Positions 41,956-50,861 of a stretch of 64,000 nt of DNA are shown here, piece by piece. Source of the stretch: Methanobrevibacter thaueri (GTDB lineage Archaea > Methanobacteriota > Methanobacteria > Methanobacteriales > Methanobacteriaceae); the NCBI RefSeq assembly GCF_003111625.1, contig NZ_MZGS01000017.1, forward strand, positions 90,458 to 154,457, given 5' to 3'. The translations under genes were made by a program, and so were the position numbers. Each line of letters starts with the position of its first letter. Positions within the stretch are counted from its first letter, which is position 1. The notes beneath the pieces were generated by a model. It searched no databases. It was given only the letters and a program-made list of their open reading frames with translations, and had not been told where the DNA came from.

Positions 41956-44550
41956 TTGAATAGACAATTATTAATCACTATGTTATTGGCATTGGTTGTA
42001 ATCTTTTCAGTCACTGCTATATCAGCAAGTGAAATAAATGTTACAGATTCATATTCCACTGAAATCGATGAATCAATTTCACTCAATAGTGATGATTCGG
42101 CACAAGGTTCATATGAATCCAATGTTGATAACGGTTCCTCAGAGGATGTTTTAGGATCTGAAAATTCAAATACTTTATCAACTAACACAGAGGAAAGTAA
42201 TGTTTTGACAAGTGACGGAAACGGTTCATCAAATTCAACAATTGATGTATCCAAAACTATTACTTCAAAAGATGTTACAAAATATTATAAGGGAAGTACA
42301 AAATACACTGCTACTTTTTTAGATAGCTATGGCAATGCATTATCTAACGTTAACGTTAAGATAACTGTAAACGGCAAAAGCTACACTAAAAGGACAGATA
42401 GTAACGGTAAAATTTCCATGGATATAAATCTTAAACCAGGATCATACAAGGTTGTTGCAACCAATCCTAAAACAGGTTATTCATTAACCACTACATTTAA
42501 GATATTATCCACCATTACTTCAACTGACATCAGCAAAGTCTATCTGGATGGTAGAAAATTCACTGCTACATTTTTAAAAAGTAATGGTAAGGCTTTAGCT
42601 AATAAAAAAGTTAAATTCAAAATCAATGGAAAGAAATACACCGTTAAGACCAACAGTAAGGGTAAAGCAAGTTTATCATTGACTTCTCTTAAGAAAGGTA
42701 CTTATAAAATTACTTCTTATAATACTGATGGATTAACTAAGGTTAATACGGTTAAAGTAGTGAAATCTACAAAAACATCATTAACTGCAAGTGATTACAC
42801 TTTTCTAAAAAGTGATTCAAAAACTATAAAAGTTAAATTACTTAATAAATTTGGTTACGCACCGCCTAAAGGCAAAGTAATCAAATTTAAAGTAAATGGT
42901 AAAACTTACAAAGCAACTACAAATGCTAAGGGTATTGCCAAACTTAAATTGCCTTCACTCAAGGCCGGAGTATACACCGTGAAGTACACATTCTCAAAAA
43001 GCGGATATTACAAAGCTTCATCCACAACCAGCAAAGTCACAATTATACCAAGCAAGACTCCAAAGTTCGTGGTAAAAAGCACAACCACTTTTGGTTACGG
43101 TGCAGGCACACAGTTTAAGGTGGCATTACAATCAGGAAGCGTTCCTTTGGCTAAAAAACAAGTCACTTTGACTTTAAACGGCACAACTTATACCAAGACA
43201 ACTGATAGTCAGGGTATGATTTCACTTCCGATTGGTTTGGAAATCGGCAAATACACAATTACATGCAAAAACAAGGCCGAGTCTAAAATCAGTTCAATAA
43301 GTAAATCAATCGCTATCACTGTTAAGGAAAGAACCCCGTCCAAACTAACTTGGGCAAGTGCCAGTTCAGTTAAGCAAGGAACCCAAACCGTAAGTGTCAA
43401 ATTAACCGATTCAGCTAACAGGGCCATTTCCGGTCAAACCGTTAAATTGACATACAATTCAAAAACTTACTCAGCTACCACCTCAAACGGTATAGCTAAA
43501 TTCAGTTTTGAATTAAGGCCAGGAACACAAACCCTGACATACAGCTACAACGGTGATAATGATAATCTCGGAACCACCAACGGTACAAACATTTCAGTTA
43601 CCAAGGTAACTACAATGTCTTTAAGTAATATTCTTACCGCTTCAAACAATGTGAAAAAATACATTGAAGCGAACAATAAGATTCCAACCACCGTTGTGGT
43701 AGGAGGCATTACATTTACAACACCTGAATTCTTGTATATGATGAGTCAGGCTATTAAAGAGCTTGGAAACTCAAAAACTAACGATGTGTCTGTTCTTCAT
43801 GATGTTGCGGAACCTAGTTCCCCTTCAGGAGATGACATAAATAAAGATTTGACCAAGGAAAATTATCTTAAATTGGCTGCTAACATTGTTACTTACATCA
43901 GTACCAACAAGCAAGCTCCAAACTATGGATCATCCGCAATTGGAAAAATCATTTACTCAGAGTTAATAGATTCATTCTCAAGAATATTGGCATTTTATAA
44001 ATCAAATAAACGTTTACCATCCTATGTAACATTTAAAACTAGTTCAACTAGTTCCCAATCTGGTACTGGATTAAATGAGAAAAACACAGATACTAATTTA
44101 GCAAAATACTTGAAATCCACTAAGAATTGTCAAGTGGGTAATGCCAAAATCAAAGATATTGTAAATTCATTGATTAAGGGATTGTCAAGTGACAGCGCTA
44201 AAGCTAAAGCCATATTTAACTATGTTAGAGACAATACTGCATACAGTTTCTATTATAATACTAAATATGGGGCAGTAGGCACATTAACCGCTAAGAAAGG
44301 TAACTGTGTGGACCATACTCATTTGCTTGTAGCTATGTTCAGAACCGCTAATCTCCCTGCCAGATACGTCCATGGATCATGTACATTTTCAAGTGGAAGT
44401 ACATACGGCCACGTATGGGCGCAAGTGTTAATTGATGGAAAATGGACTATTGCAGATGCTACTAGTTCAAGAAATTCATTAGGAAGTGTAGCTAATTGGA
44501 ATACAAAATCCTTCCACCTTAACGGTATTTATACAGGAATTGAATTCTAA
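41956..44550 (+). CDS. Pseudomurein-binding, C71/transglutaminase-fold surface peptidase
   Basis: An 864-residue exported protein starting at TTG 41956, set by AGGAGG at 41941-41946. A signal peptide ends near residue 25 (TAISAS), followed by a Ser/Asn/Asp-rich stretch, about five Ig-like repeats (residues ~96-550), two pseudomurein-binding repeats (~555-605 and ~637-690) and a C-terminal transglutaminase-fold domain (~732-864). A Cys-His-Asp triad is visible: Cys784 in GNCVDHTH, His819 in YGHVWAQV and Asp834 in IADATS. This matches the phage PeiP/PeiW pseudomurein endoisopeptidases (family C71). A host-encoded wall-remodelling enzyme is the best reading. Confidence 0.88.
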   Translation: MNRQLLITMLLALVVIFSVTAISASEINVTDSYSTEIDESISLNSDDSAQGSYESNVDNGSSEDVLGSENSNTLSTNTEESNVLTSDGNGSSNSTIDVSKTITSKDVTKYYKGSTKYTATFLDSYGNALSNVNVKITVNGKSYTKRTDSNGKISMDINLKPGSYKVVATNPKTGYSLTTTFKILSTITSTDISKVYLDGRKFTATFLKSNGKALANKKVKFKINGKKYTVKTNSKGKASLSLTSLKKGTYKITSYNTDGLTKVNTVKVVKSTKTSLTASDYTFLKSDSKTIKVKLLNKFGYAPPKGKVIKFKVNGKTYKATTNAKGIAKLKLPSLKAGVYTVKYTFSKSGYYKASSTTSKVTIIPSKTPKFVVKSTTTFGYGAGTQFKVALQSGSVPLAKKQVTLTLNGTTYTKTTDSQGMISLPIGLEIGKYTITCKNKAESKISSISKSIAITVKERTPSKLTWASASSVKQGTQTVSVKLTDSANRAISGQTVKLTYNSKTYSATTSNGIAKFSFELRPGTQTLTYSYNGDNDNLGTTNGTNISVTKVTTMSLSNILTASNNVKKYIEANNKIPTTVVVGGITFTTPEFLYMMSQAIKELGNSKTNDVSVLHDVAEPSSPSGDDINKDLTKENYLKLAANIVTYISTNKQAPNYGSSAIGKIIYSELIDSFSRILAFYKSNKRLPSYVTFKTSSTSSQSGTGLNEKNTDTNLAKYLKSTKNCQVGNAKIKDIVNSLIKGLSSDSAKAKAIFNYVRDNTAYSFYYNTKYGAVGTLTAKKGNCVDHTHLLVAMFRTANLPARYVHGSCTFSSGSTYGHVWAQVLIDGKWTIADATSSRNSLGSVANWNTKSFHLNGIYTGIEF

Positions 44551-44617
44551 TTTCTATTCTTTTTTTTCTATTTTTTTAAAGTAAACATAATATAACTTAA
44601 GCGACAAATTAAATTCC

Positions 44618-45277
44618 ATGATAGGCAATGACTGGGATTTTGCTTTAAGTGAAGAATTCAAAAAGGACTATTTTTTAAAGATTCAGGATTTTATCGATGA
44701 GGAGTATTCATCTAAGACTATATATCCTCCATACGATGAGATATTCAATGCATTTAAACTCACACCATTAAGCAACGTTAAGGTGGTTATTTTAGGTCAG
44801 GACCCTTATCATGAGGAAGGCCAAGCCCATGGGCTTGCATTTTCCACACCTGAAGGCAGGCCGATTCCAAGATCCCTCAAGAACATCTTCAAGGAAATCA
44901 ATGCTGAATATGATTATCCCATACCAACTTCAGGATGTCTTGAAAAATGGGCAGAGCAGGGTGTCTTCCTGCTGAATACGGTATTGACAGTTGAGGATGG
45001 CAATGCAAACTCCCACAGCAAATGCGGATGGCAGACATTCACGGATAATGTGATTAGAATATTGAACAGGCAGGACCAGCCAATAGTGTTTTTATTGTGG
45101 GGCAAGCAGGCCGAAAAGAAAAAGGAACTGATTACAAATGAAAATCATCTGGTCTTGATAACTTCACACCCTTCCCCTTTTTCTGCAAGACGGGGATTTT
45201 TGGGATGCAATCACTTTAAATTAGCAAATGGTTATCTAAAAGAGAATAAAATAAAAGAAATAGATTGGAAATTATGA
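44618..45277 (+). CDS. ung: Uracil-DNA glycosylase, family 1
   Basis: A 219-residue enzyme that removes uracil from DNA. The catalytic loop GQDPYH is at residues 60-65 (Asp62), with GLAFSTPEGRPIPRSLKNIFKEI after it and HPSPFS (His184) near the end. Family-1 UDG is common in bacteria and eukaryotes but uncommon in archaea, so transfer is plausible. ATG at 44618 has no strong ribosome-binding site; the neighbour is convergent. Confidence 0.95.
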   Translation: MIGNDWDFALSEEFKKDYFLKIQDFIDEEYSSKTIYPPYDEIFNAFKLTPLSNVKVVILGQDPYHEEGQAHGLAFSTPEGRPIPRSLKNIFKEINAEYDYPIPTSGCLEKWAEQGVFLLNTVLTVEDGNANSHSKCGWQTFTDNVIRILNRQDQPIVFLLWGKQAEKKKELITNENHLVLITSHPSPFSARRGFLGCNHFKLANGYLKENKIKEIDWKL

Positions 45278-45278
45278 G

Positions 45279-45878
45279 CTAAGTCATAATTCCATAATTG
45301 AAACCGTTGCTTCCAAATGACACAAATGAATGATGGCCACTATCGGAGCTTGGGTAATCATATCTTTGTGATTCAATTGAATTGACAGTCTTATAGTTTT
45401 GATATTCCTCATTGAGGATTTCATAAAATTCATCATGTGAATATTTGGACTTGCTGACGCTTTTAACGACTTCCTTGATTGTTGGTGTAATATTGGTGCC
45501 TCTCCATGCGATATAGTAGAATTCCTCACCTGCCGAAAACCATAGTTTTGAGTTGTTTTTTTCGTCATGTCTGTCATAGCTTGTGAAGTGAACCGCATCA
45601 TGTCCTGCAACCTTAACCTTCTTAAAATCGTTTCGCTCCAGGTAATATCCATATAAATCCATTATTCTTGGATTAACATAGCGGATGGTGAAAACGTCAA
45701 TGTCCTCATCGAACTCATACATATGAAAGTCGCTGCTGTAGGGATTCTCGTATTTTGGAGGTATCTTGAAGGTTTCATATCCAACTTTGGCTGTTGTCCA
45801 GTTTGATGAGTCTATTGCGCTTACTGCATTGATTAATAGGAAGAAGGCCAATACCAATATAATTAGCTTGTATTTCAT
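45279..45878 (-). CDS. Secreted hypothetical protein (199 aa)
   Basis: A signal peptide (residues 1-22, ...NAVSAI) is followed by a mature part with no recognised domain; it has aromatic-rich strands (FYYIAWRGTNITPTIKEVV) and a Ser/Gly-rich tail. Its start overlaps the end of the YkgJ-like gene by 4 bases, so the two are coupled. It ends one base after the convergent ung gene. Confidence 0.65.
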   Translation of the reverse strand: MKYKLIILVLAFFLLINAVSAIDSSNWTTAKVGYETFKIPPKYENPYSSDFHMYEFDEDIDVFTIRYVNPRIMDLYGYYLERNDFKKVKVAGHDAVHFTSYDRHDEKNNSKLWFSAGEEFYYIAWRGTNITPTIKEVVKSVSKSKYSHDEFYEILNEEYQNYKTVNSIESQRYDYPSSDSGHHSFVSFGSNGFNYGIMT

Positions 45879-46441
45879 ATTACCACTTCATAATCTGTTT
45901 TTCTGTTGTCTCTCATTCTTGAATCCATGTCAACCAGATCATAAACCAATGGATTTTGCATCAGCATCAACCATATCTCATATGTCACCTTAACGAATTC
46001 ATCGTTCAGTTTGATATGGTCATGCACTATTGGACATTTGTAGGGAAACTCGCTTTCATCAAAAATCAGATGGAATTCCCCTTGCTTATTCAAATGAGGT
46101 ATCAATGGAAATGTCCTGCATTGGATTGGTCTGATTGACCTGTCGCATTCAGGAGGATTCCTGCATTTTACAAGGTAGATCTGCCCTTTCCATGAATGAG
46201 GATACTTTATTTCTGATGAATCTATATAGTAGAGGTCAAATTCCGGGCTGTCCTCATACATCAGTTCCTCACCTGGAAGCAGGTATAGTGCCAATTCCTC
46301 GTTTCTGTAATCCTCGGCATCATATACGCAGCATACCTCTCCGCAGAGTTTTCCACAATCAAAATCAACCGGTGTTACTTCATCCAAACGGCGATAAATT
46401 TTTTCGATTGATTTTTTCATTTCACTTGCAGTTATTTCCAT
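45875..46441 (-). CDS. YkgJ-like Cys-rich (CxxxCxxxCC) protein
   Basis: A 188-residue cytoplasmic protein with the pattern CGKLCGEVCC around residue 30, then LPGEELMYED and later CRNPPECDRSIRPIQCRTFP and a final YKCPIV. This resembles the YkgJ family of cysteine-cluster proteins predicted to bind Zn or Fe. No function is settled. It is the first gene of a two-gene operon with a secreted hypothetical. Confidence 0.7.
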   Translation of the reverse strand: MEITASEMKKSIEKIYRRLDEVTPVDFDCGKLCGEVCCVYDAEDYRNEELALYLLPGEELMYEDSPEFDLYYIDSSEIKYPHSWKGQIYLVKCRNPPECDRSIRPIQCRTFPLIPHLNKQGEFHLIFDESEFPYKCPIVHDHIKLNDEFVKVTYEIWLMLMQNPLVYDLVDMDSRMRDNRKTDYEVVI

Positions 46442-46472
46442 GTTAATCTATTGTTTTGAAAAGCTTTTAAAC

Positions 46473-47171
46473 TTAATCAATGAATTCAAGAATGGCCTTT
46501 CTTATTTCGTCTTGCTGTTTTTCCGGTGTTATTTTGGCTATGCCGTCACCCTCCTGAGGTCCGTAATTTCCAATTTGGGCGTGGTTTCCACCTTTGATAA
46601 TGATTTCGGTAAGATTGTCCATTAGAGATTTTGAATCGTTGTATTTTTCAATGTTCAATACCTTGTCTTCACTTCCATAGATTGAAAGGACAGGCTTTTC
46701 AATTTTTACTGTCGGATATCCTGAAAGGAGTATCAGTCCGTCTGTTTTGTTGGTATGGTTCACGTAATTTGACGCAACCACCCCTCCAAGCGAATGTCCT
46801 GAAATATAGTATTTTGTGTAGTTGTAATTGTCCATTATGTCATCTGCGGCATTTTCATTCAGCAATGCAAGGTTGAACGGCATCTCAACCAGGAAGCAAT
46901 CGACATTCTCATGTGACAACTGTGTAAATAGTGGCAGATATGAAGTGTATTCAACTTTTGCGCCAGGATAGAATATCAATGCGGTGTCATTGCCGGGCCC
47001 ATCTAGAAGCAATCCGTTACCGGTTTGAATAACTTTAACGTCATCAGTGCCATTCAAATAACTTTCTACATCTTTATCGGCATGATAGAAATCATTCACG
47101 TAATATATTCCATATGCAAAAATAGCCAATATGATGATAGCTATTAAAGCAAAAATTATTTTCTTGTTCAT
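46473..47171 (-). CDS. Membrane-anchored alpha/beta hydrolase
   Basis: A 232-residue protein with an N-terminal uncleaved membrane anchor (IIFALIAIIILAIFAYGIYYV). The alpha/beta hydrolase fold follows: ALIFYPGAKVEY, the nucleophile elbow GHSLGG, an Asp in SIYGSEDKVLN and a His in KGGNHAQIG form the triad. It should act outside the membrane on an ester or amide. ATG 47171 is used; the frame's upstream TTG at 47174 adds one residue. Confidence 0.85.
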   Translation of the reverse strand: MNKKIIFALIAIIILAIFAYGIYYVNDFYHADKDVESYLNGTDDVKVIQTGNGLLLDGPGNDTALIFYPGAKVEYTSYLPLFTQLSHENVDCFLVEMPFNLALLNENAADDIMDNYNYTKYYISGHSLGGVVASNYVNHTNKTDGLILLSGYPTVKIEKPVLSIYGSEDKVLNIEKYNDSKSLMDNLTEIIIKGGNHAQIGNYGPQEGDGIAKITPEKQQDEIRKAILEFID

Positions 47172-47238
47172 CAATTAATATTATGATTTCAAAGTATTTA
47201 AAAAAAAGTAAAGAATTGATTAGAATTAATCTAACCAA

Positions 47239-48624
47239 TTATCTTCCTGTGTTGAATTTGTCTTTTGATTTCACGCCTACAAGTGAGGCGAATATTGCAA
47301 GTAGGCATGCGGCGGTACAGATTCCGCAGATTATCTGTGACGCTTGCACGATCATGCCCGCATATTGAGGGGCAAGTTCCAGACTGCCCATTATCCAGGC
47401 GAATACCAATGTCAAAAGACCTAAGCTCATGGTCTGGCCTATTGTTCTCATTGTTGCCTGTGATGCTGAAGCTGTAGGGGCGTCCTTTGGCGGAACGGAA
47501 CTCATGATTGCGTTCATGTTCGGACTTGAGAACAGTCCCATTCCGATACCCTGAAGAATCATCGCAATTATTACCATATACAATGGTGTTTTTCCTGTCA
47601 GGAATGTCAATATCAGCAATGCGACGGTTGCTATTCCCATTCCCAATGCTGCCAGTTTCTGTGGGTGTATCTTGTCGGACAGCTTTCCTGCGTTCGGCGC
47701 CATGATTGCCATGATGATTGGGGTAATGATCAATATCATTCCGGACATCTGGGCATCCCATCCGCGCACGTACTGGAAGTGGTAGTTCAATATTGTTGTC
47801 ACGACCATCACCGCAATGTAGCTGCATAGTGCGGCGATGTTTGATGATGTGAACTTCTTGTTCTTGAAGAGATTCATGTTGAACACTGGGGATTTTTGCC
47901 TTAGCTCATATGCACCAAAGATTACTAGCAAGATAATTCCAAGAACGGTTAATATTTTACCAGGTGTTGTAATCAAACTAGTGAATCCATAGATGAAAAA
48001 TAAAATTCCTATGCCATACAGTATAGAACCCACTTTATCAATCTTGTCATCTTGATAGGTCTTCCATTCTTGAGGTATTTTTGTAATCATCAGTATGATA
48101 CATAAAACTAAAAACGGAATAACGAAGTAGAACATTGACCTCCATCCGAGGTTATGCACTAAAAATCCGCATATTACAGGAGACAGTGATGTTGCCAGAT
48201 ACACTCCGGTGACTGTAAACCCTAAAGCCTTTCCTCTGTTTTTAGGAGCTACAGCATGAACCACCATTGCCATTGCGGATACGTTCAGGAATGCCACACC
48301 GGCGCCCTGCATAATCCTGAATACTAAAAAGGACTCGGTTGAGAATGACAATACCGCACCTATTGATCCTATCAAATATACGATAATGCCCGCAAGAAGT
48401 GATTTCTTAACTCCAAATTTACCTGAAATCTGCCCTGCCGGAACGGTGAACACCGCAACGACAAGGAAAAATATTGTTGGCACCCAATTTTGAATGACAT
48501 TGTTCATTGCAAAATCCTGTGCAATTGCCGGAACACCAATTATAATACCATTTGACAAAAACACCGCAAAAAACGATGTAATGAATGATACGAATACTAC
48601 AATTGTTTCTAAATCGAATTTCAT
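47239..48624 (-). CDS. MFS drug exporter (DHA2 type), copy 2
   Basis: A 461-residue transporter with about 14 hydrophobic segments, of the EmrB/QacA drug:H+ antiporter type. It has the motif GKFGVKKSLLAGI in loop 2-3 and GVYLATSLSPVICGFLVHNLGWR around TM5. It is highly similar to the next gene (48656-50053), so the two arose by tandem duplication. Both lie downstream of a MarR regulator in the same direction, so the operon is probably induced by toxic compounds. Confidence 0.9.
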   Translation of the reverse strand: MKFDLETIVVFVSFITSFFAVFLSNGIIIGVPAIAQDFAMNNVIQNWVPTIFFLVVAVFTVPAGQISGKFGVKKSLLAGIIVYLIGSIGAVLSFSTESFLVFRIMQGAGVAFLNVSAMAMVVHAVAPKNRGKALGFTVTGVYLATSLSPVICGFLVHNLGWRSMFYFVIPFLVLCIILMITKIPQEWKTYQDDKIDKVGSILYGIGILFFIYGFTSLITTPGKILTVLGIILLVIFGAYELRQKSPVFNMNLFKNKKFTSSNIAALCSYIAVMVVTTILNYHFQYVRGWDAQMSGMILIITPIIMAIMAPNAGKLSDKIHPQKLAALGMGIATVALLILTFLTGKTPLYMVIIAMILQGIGMGLFSSPNMNAIMSSVPPKDAPTASASQATMRTIGQTMSLGLLTLVFAWIMGSLELAPQYAGMIVQASQIICGICTAACLLAIFASLVGVKSKDKFNTGR

Positions 48625-48655
48625 AACTAACCCTCTTTTATAATAATTTTAATTG

Positions 48656-50047
48656 TTAACCTGATTTTTCTGTATTGAATTCATCTTTGGATTTTATTCC
48701 AACTAGGGAAGCGAATATTGCTATAATACAAATGATTGTACAGATTATACATACAATCTGGGAGCTTTGAACAATCATATCCGCATACTGTGAAGATAGT
48801 TTTAAACTGCCCATAACCCATGCAAATACAAGAGTGAGCAAACCAAGGCTCATGGTCTGACCGATGGTCCTCATTGCGGATTGTGCCGCTGAAGCATTCG
48901 GAGTCTCCTTTGGAGGAACGGAACTCATGATTGCATTTGTATTTGGAGTGGTGAACAGTCCCATACCGATACCCTGCAAAATCATTGCCACAACTATAAG
49001 ATAGAGTGGAGTGTTTGCATCAAGGAATATCAGAATCAAAAGTGTCACAGTTGCAATTGACATTCCAATAGCCGCTAACTTTTGAGGATGTATTCTATCA
49101 GACAGTTTTCCTGAATTTGGCGCCATTATTGCCATAATAATTGGTGTAACTATCAAGATAAGGCCTGACATTTGGGCGTTCCATCCTCTGACATATTGGA
49201 AATGATAGTTTAAGATTGTTGTTAGTGCAGCTATTGCAAGATAACTGCATAAAGCAGCAACATTTGAGGAAGTGAACTTCATATTCTTGAATAATCTCAT
49301 ATTGAATGCAGGACTGTGCGCTTTAGTCTCATAATATCCAAAGGCAATTAATAGAATGAAACCAATGAGTACGCAGACTTGACCCATGAAATTCATCAAG
49401 CTTGTAAATCCATAAATGAACAGTAAAATACCTATTCCGTATATCAGATAGCCTATTGCGTCAATTTTATCGTTTTCATATGTTTTCCAGTCTCCCGGAA
49501 TTTTCCACATCATTAATGCAATACAAATTGCGAAAAATGGTATTGTGAAGTAGAACATTGATCTCCAACCGAAGTTGTAAACCAAAAATCCGCATATTAC
49601 AGGGGACAGTGATCCTGCCAGATAAACTCCAGTCACAGTAAATCCGAGAGCCTTGCCTCTGTTTTGAGGCTTGATGGCCTGCACGACCATTGCCATTGCA
49701 GCAACATTAGAAAATGCTCCTCCGATACCCTGAATTACTCTGAAAAATAGGAATGATTCTGTAGAAAATGATAGGCATGCTCCTATGGAAGCAAAGACGA
49801 AAACCAGAACTCCTGCCATTAAGGCCTTTTTTACACCGAATTTCCCTGAAATCTGTCCTGCTGGAAGCGTGAACACAGCTACAACAAGCAAAGCAATGGT
49901 GATTATCCAATTTTGAACGATATTGTTCATTGCAAAGTCGCTTGCGATGGATGGCACCCCTATGACTATGCCTGCAGATAGGAAAACCGCAAAGAATGAT
50001 GTGAGAAACGATACGATAACAACGGATGTCTCTGTATCAAATTTCAT
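48656..50047 (-). CDS. MFS drug exporter (DHA2 type), copy 1
   Basis: A 463-residue 14-TM transporter, near-twin of the following gene: loop 2-3 GQISGKFGVKKALMAGVLVF and GVYLAGSLSPVICGFLVYNFGWR. ATG 50047 is preferred: GAGGAG just upstream is well spaced for it, while ATG 50053 would sit only two bases from it and overlap the MarR stop codon. Pumping of drugs or host-gut compounds is inferred from the family and the MarR neighbour. Confidence 0.9.
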   Translation of the reverse strand: MKFDTETSVVIVSFLTSFFAVFLSAGIVIGVPSIASDFAMNNIVQNWIITIALLVVAVFTLPAGQISGKFGVKKALMAGVLVFVFASIGACLSFSTESFLFFRVIQGIGGAFSNVAAMAMVVQAIKPQNRGKALGFTVTGVYLAGSLSPVICGFLVYNFGWRSMFYFTIPFFAICIALMMWKIPGDWKTYENDKIDAIGYLIYGIGILLFIYGFTSLMNFMGQVCVLIGFILLIAFGYYETKAHSPAFNMRLFKNMKFTSSNVAALCSYLAIAALTTILNYHFQYVRGWNAQMSGLILIVTPIIMAIMAPNSGKLSDRIHPQKLAAIGMSIATVTLLILIFLDANTPLYLIVVAMILQGIGMGLFTTPNTNAIMSSVPPKETPNASAAQSAMRTIGQTMSLGLLTLVFAWVMGSLKLSSQYADMIVQSSQIVCIICTIICIIAIFASLVGIKSKDEFNTEKSG

Positions 50048-50049
50048 GA

Positions 50050-50502
50050 TCATTTCTCCTCAATGAGGTTCATTGCATTTATTGCAATTTCCTTTATTCT
50101 TTCTTTCAATTCGTCATCGGAATCGGTTATTCCCACTTCTCTTTCCCATTGTCTTGAGACTTCACGGAATTCCGGAACCAATTCCTGACCCTTCTCAGTC
50201 ACATTCAACATGTATTTCCTGCGATTGTTGGGGTCGATTTCTCTTTTAACGTATCCCAAATCCTCCAGTTTCTTTAGGACTTTGGCAATGTTGCCCTTGC
50301 TTTGGCTGAACATGTTTGCAATGTCTTCCTGTGAACAGTTGGGATTGTCATAGATGAACATTACATATCTCACGTCATGGCCCAGTTTCAAGTCTTTAAA
50401 CTGTGATTTAAGATATTTTTGTTGGTTTAAGGATAAATTATGTATCCATGCGATGAATGGAGAATTTTTGGTTATTGCCTGAAAACTTTCTTCTACCATC
50501 AT
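50050..50502 (-). CDS. MarR-family transcriptional regulator
   Basis: A 150-residue dimeric winged-helix regulator: FIAWIHNLSLNQQKYLKS, YDNPNCSQEDIANMFSQSKGNIAKVLKKLEDLGYV as recognition helices, the wing EIDPNNRRKYMLNVTEKGQEL, and a C-terminal dimer helix. It leads an operon with the two MFS exporters. AGGTGAT precedes ATG 50502. A TGTTTC-TAAT-GAAACA inverted repeat at 50540-50555 next to its TATA box is a likely autoregulatory site. Confidence 0.92.
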   Translation of the reverse strand: MMVEESFQAITKNSPFIAWIHNLSLNQQKYLKSQFKDLKLGHDVRYVMFIYDNPNCSQEDIANMFSQSKGNIAKVLKKLEDLGYVKREIDPNNRRKYMLNVTEKGQELVPEFREVSRQWEREVGITDSDDELKERIKEIAINAMNLIEEK

Positions 50503-50528
50503 ATCACCTGATAATAGATTTCGTTTTA

Positions 50529-50555
50529 TTTATATATAATTGTTTCTAATGAAAC
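50529..50555 (-). promoter_or_regulatory. MarR promoter and operator-like inverted repeat
   Basis: On the minus strand, the TATA-like element AATTATATATAAA (complement of 50528-50540) is preceded by the inverted repeat TGTTTC (50540-50545) / GAAACA (50550-50555) with a 4-base spacer. A further GAAACA lies at 50565-50570. The arrangement suits autorepression by the MarR protein. Confidence 0.5.
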
Positions 50556-50717
50556 AGTTATTTTTGAAACATTAAACTTATTTCAAAATTAAATTAATAA
50601 TCAATGTTGAGATAAAAAAAGATTGTTTTGGCTTGAATTTTGATGGTCGTTTAAAAATTTGATTTTCAAAAAGAGAGAATATAATTTCATTGAGGTTTAA
50701 AGAAAAGAAAAGTCAGA

Positions 50718-50777
50718 TTATTCTGAGTCTTCTTTATCTTTTATTTTTTCTTTCAGATTTTCAATTCCGATAATCAT
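50718..50777 (-). CDS. 19-codon mini-ORF behind a palindromic promoter
   Basis: ATG 50775-50777 opens a 19-codon frame (MIIGIENLKEKIKDKEDSE) ending at TAA 50718. A strong ribosome-binding site, GGAGGT at 50783-50788, is well placed. About 55-85 bases upstream is copy B of the operator/TATA module (50832-50861), and T-rich sequence follows the stop codon, so this looks like its own transcription unit. The product would be a charged amphipathic helix. It could instead be the leader of a small RNA. Confidence 0.4.
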   Translation of the reverse strand: MIIGIENLKEKIKDKEDSE

Positions 50778-50831
50778 AATTGACCTCCATTTTCTCATTT
50801 TGTTCCTCGATAATATATTGCAATCTAATCA

Positions 50832-50861
50832 TATATAAATTTTTAGGCATACCTAAATTTT
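50832..50861 (-). promoter_or_regulatory. Palindromic operator fused to a TATA box (copy B)
   Basis: Minus strand: AAAATTTAGGTATGCCTAAA followed by AATTTATATA. The palindromic core TTTAGG-N4-CCTAAA lies at 50842-50857. The 30 bp match copy A at 25728-25757 at 29 positions, including the palindrome, its spacing to the TATA box and the TATA box itself. It overlaps the stop codon of the TPR-HIRAN gene and drives the 19-codon mini-ORF. One regulator probably controls both sites. Confidence 0.72.
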
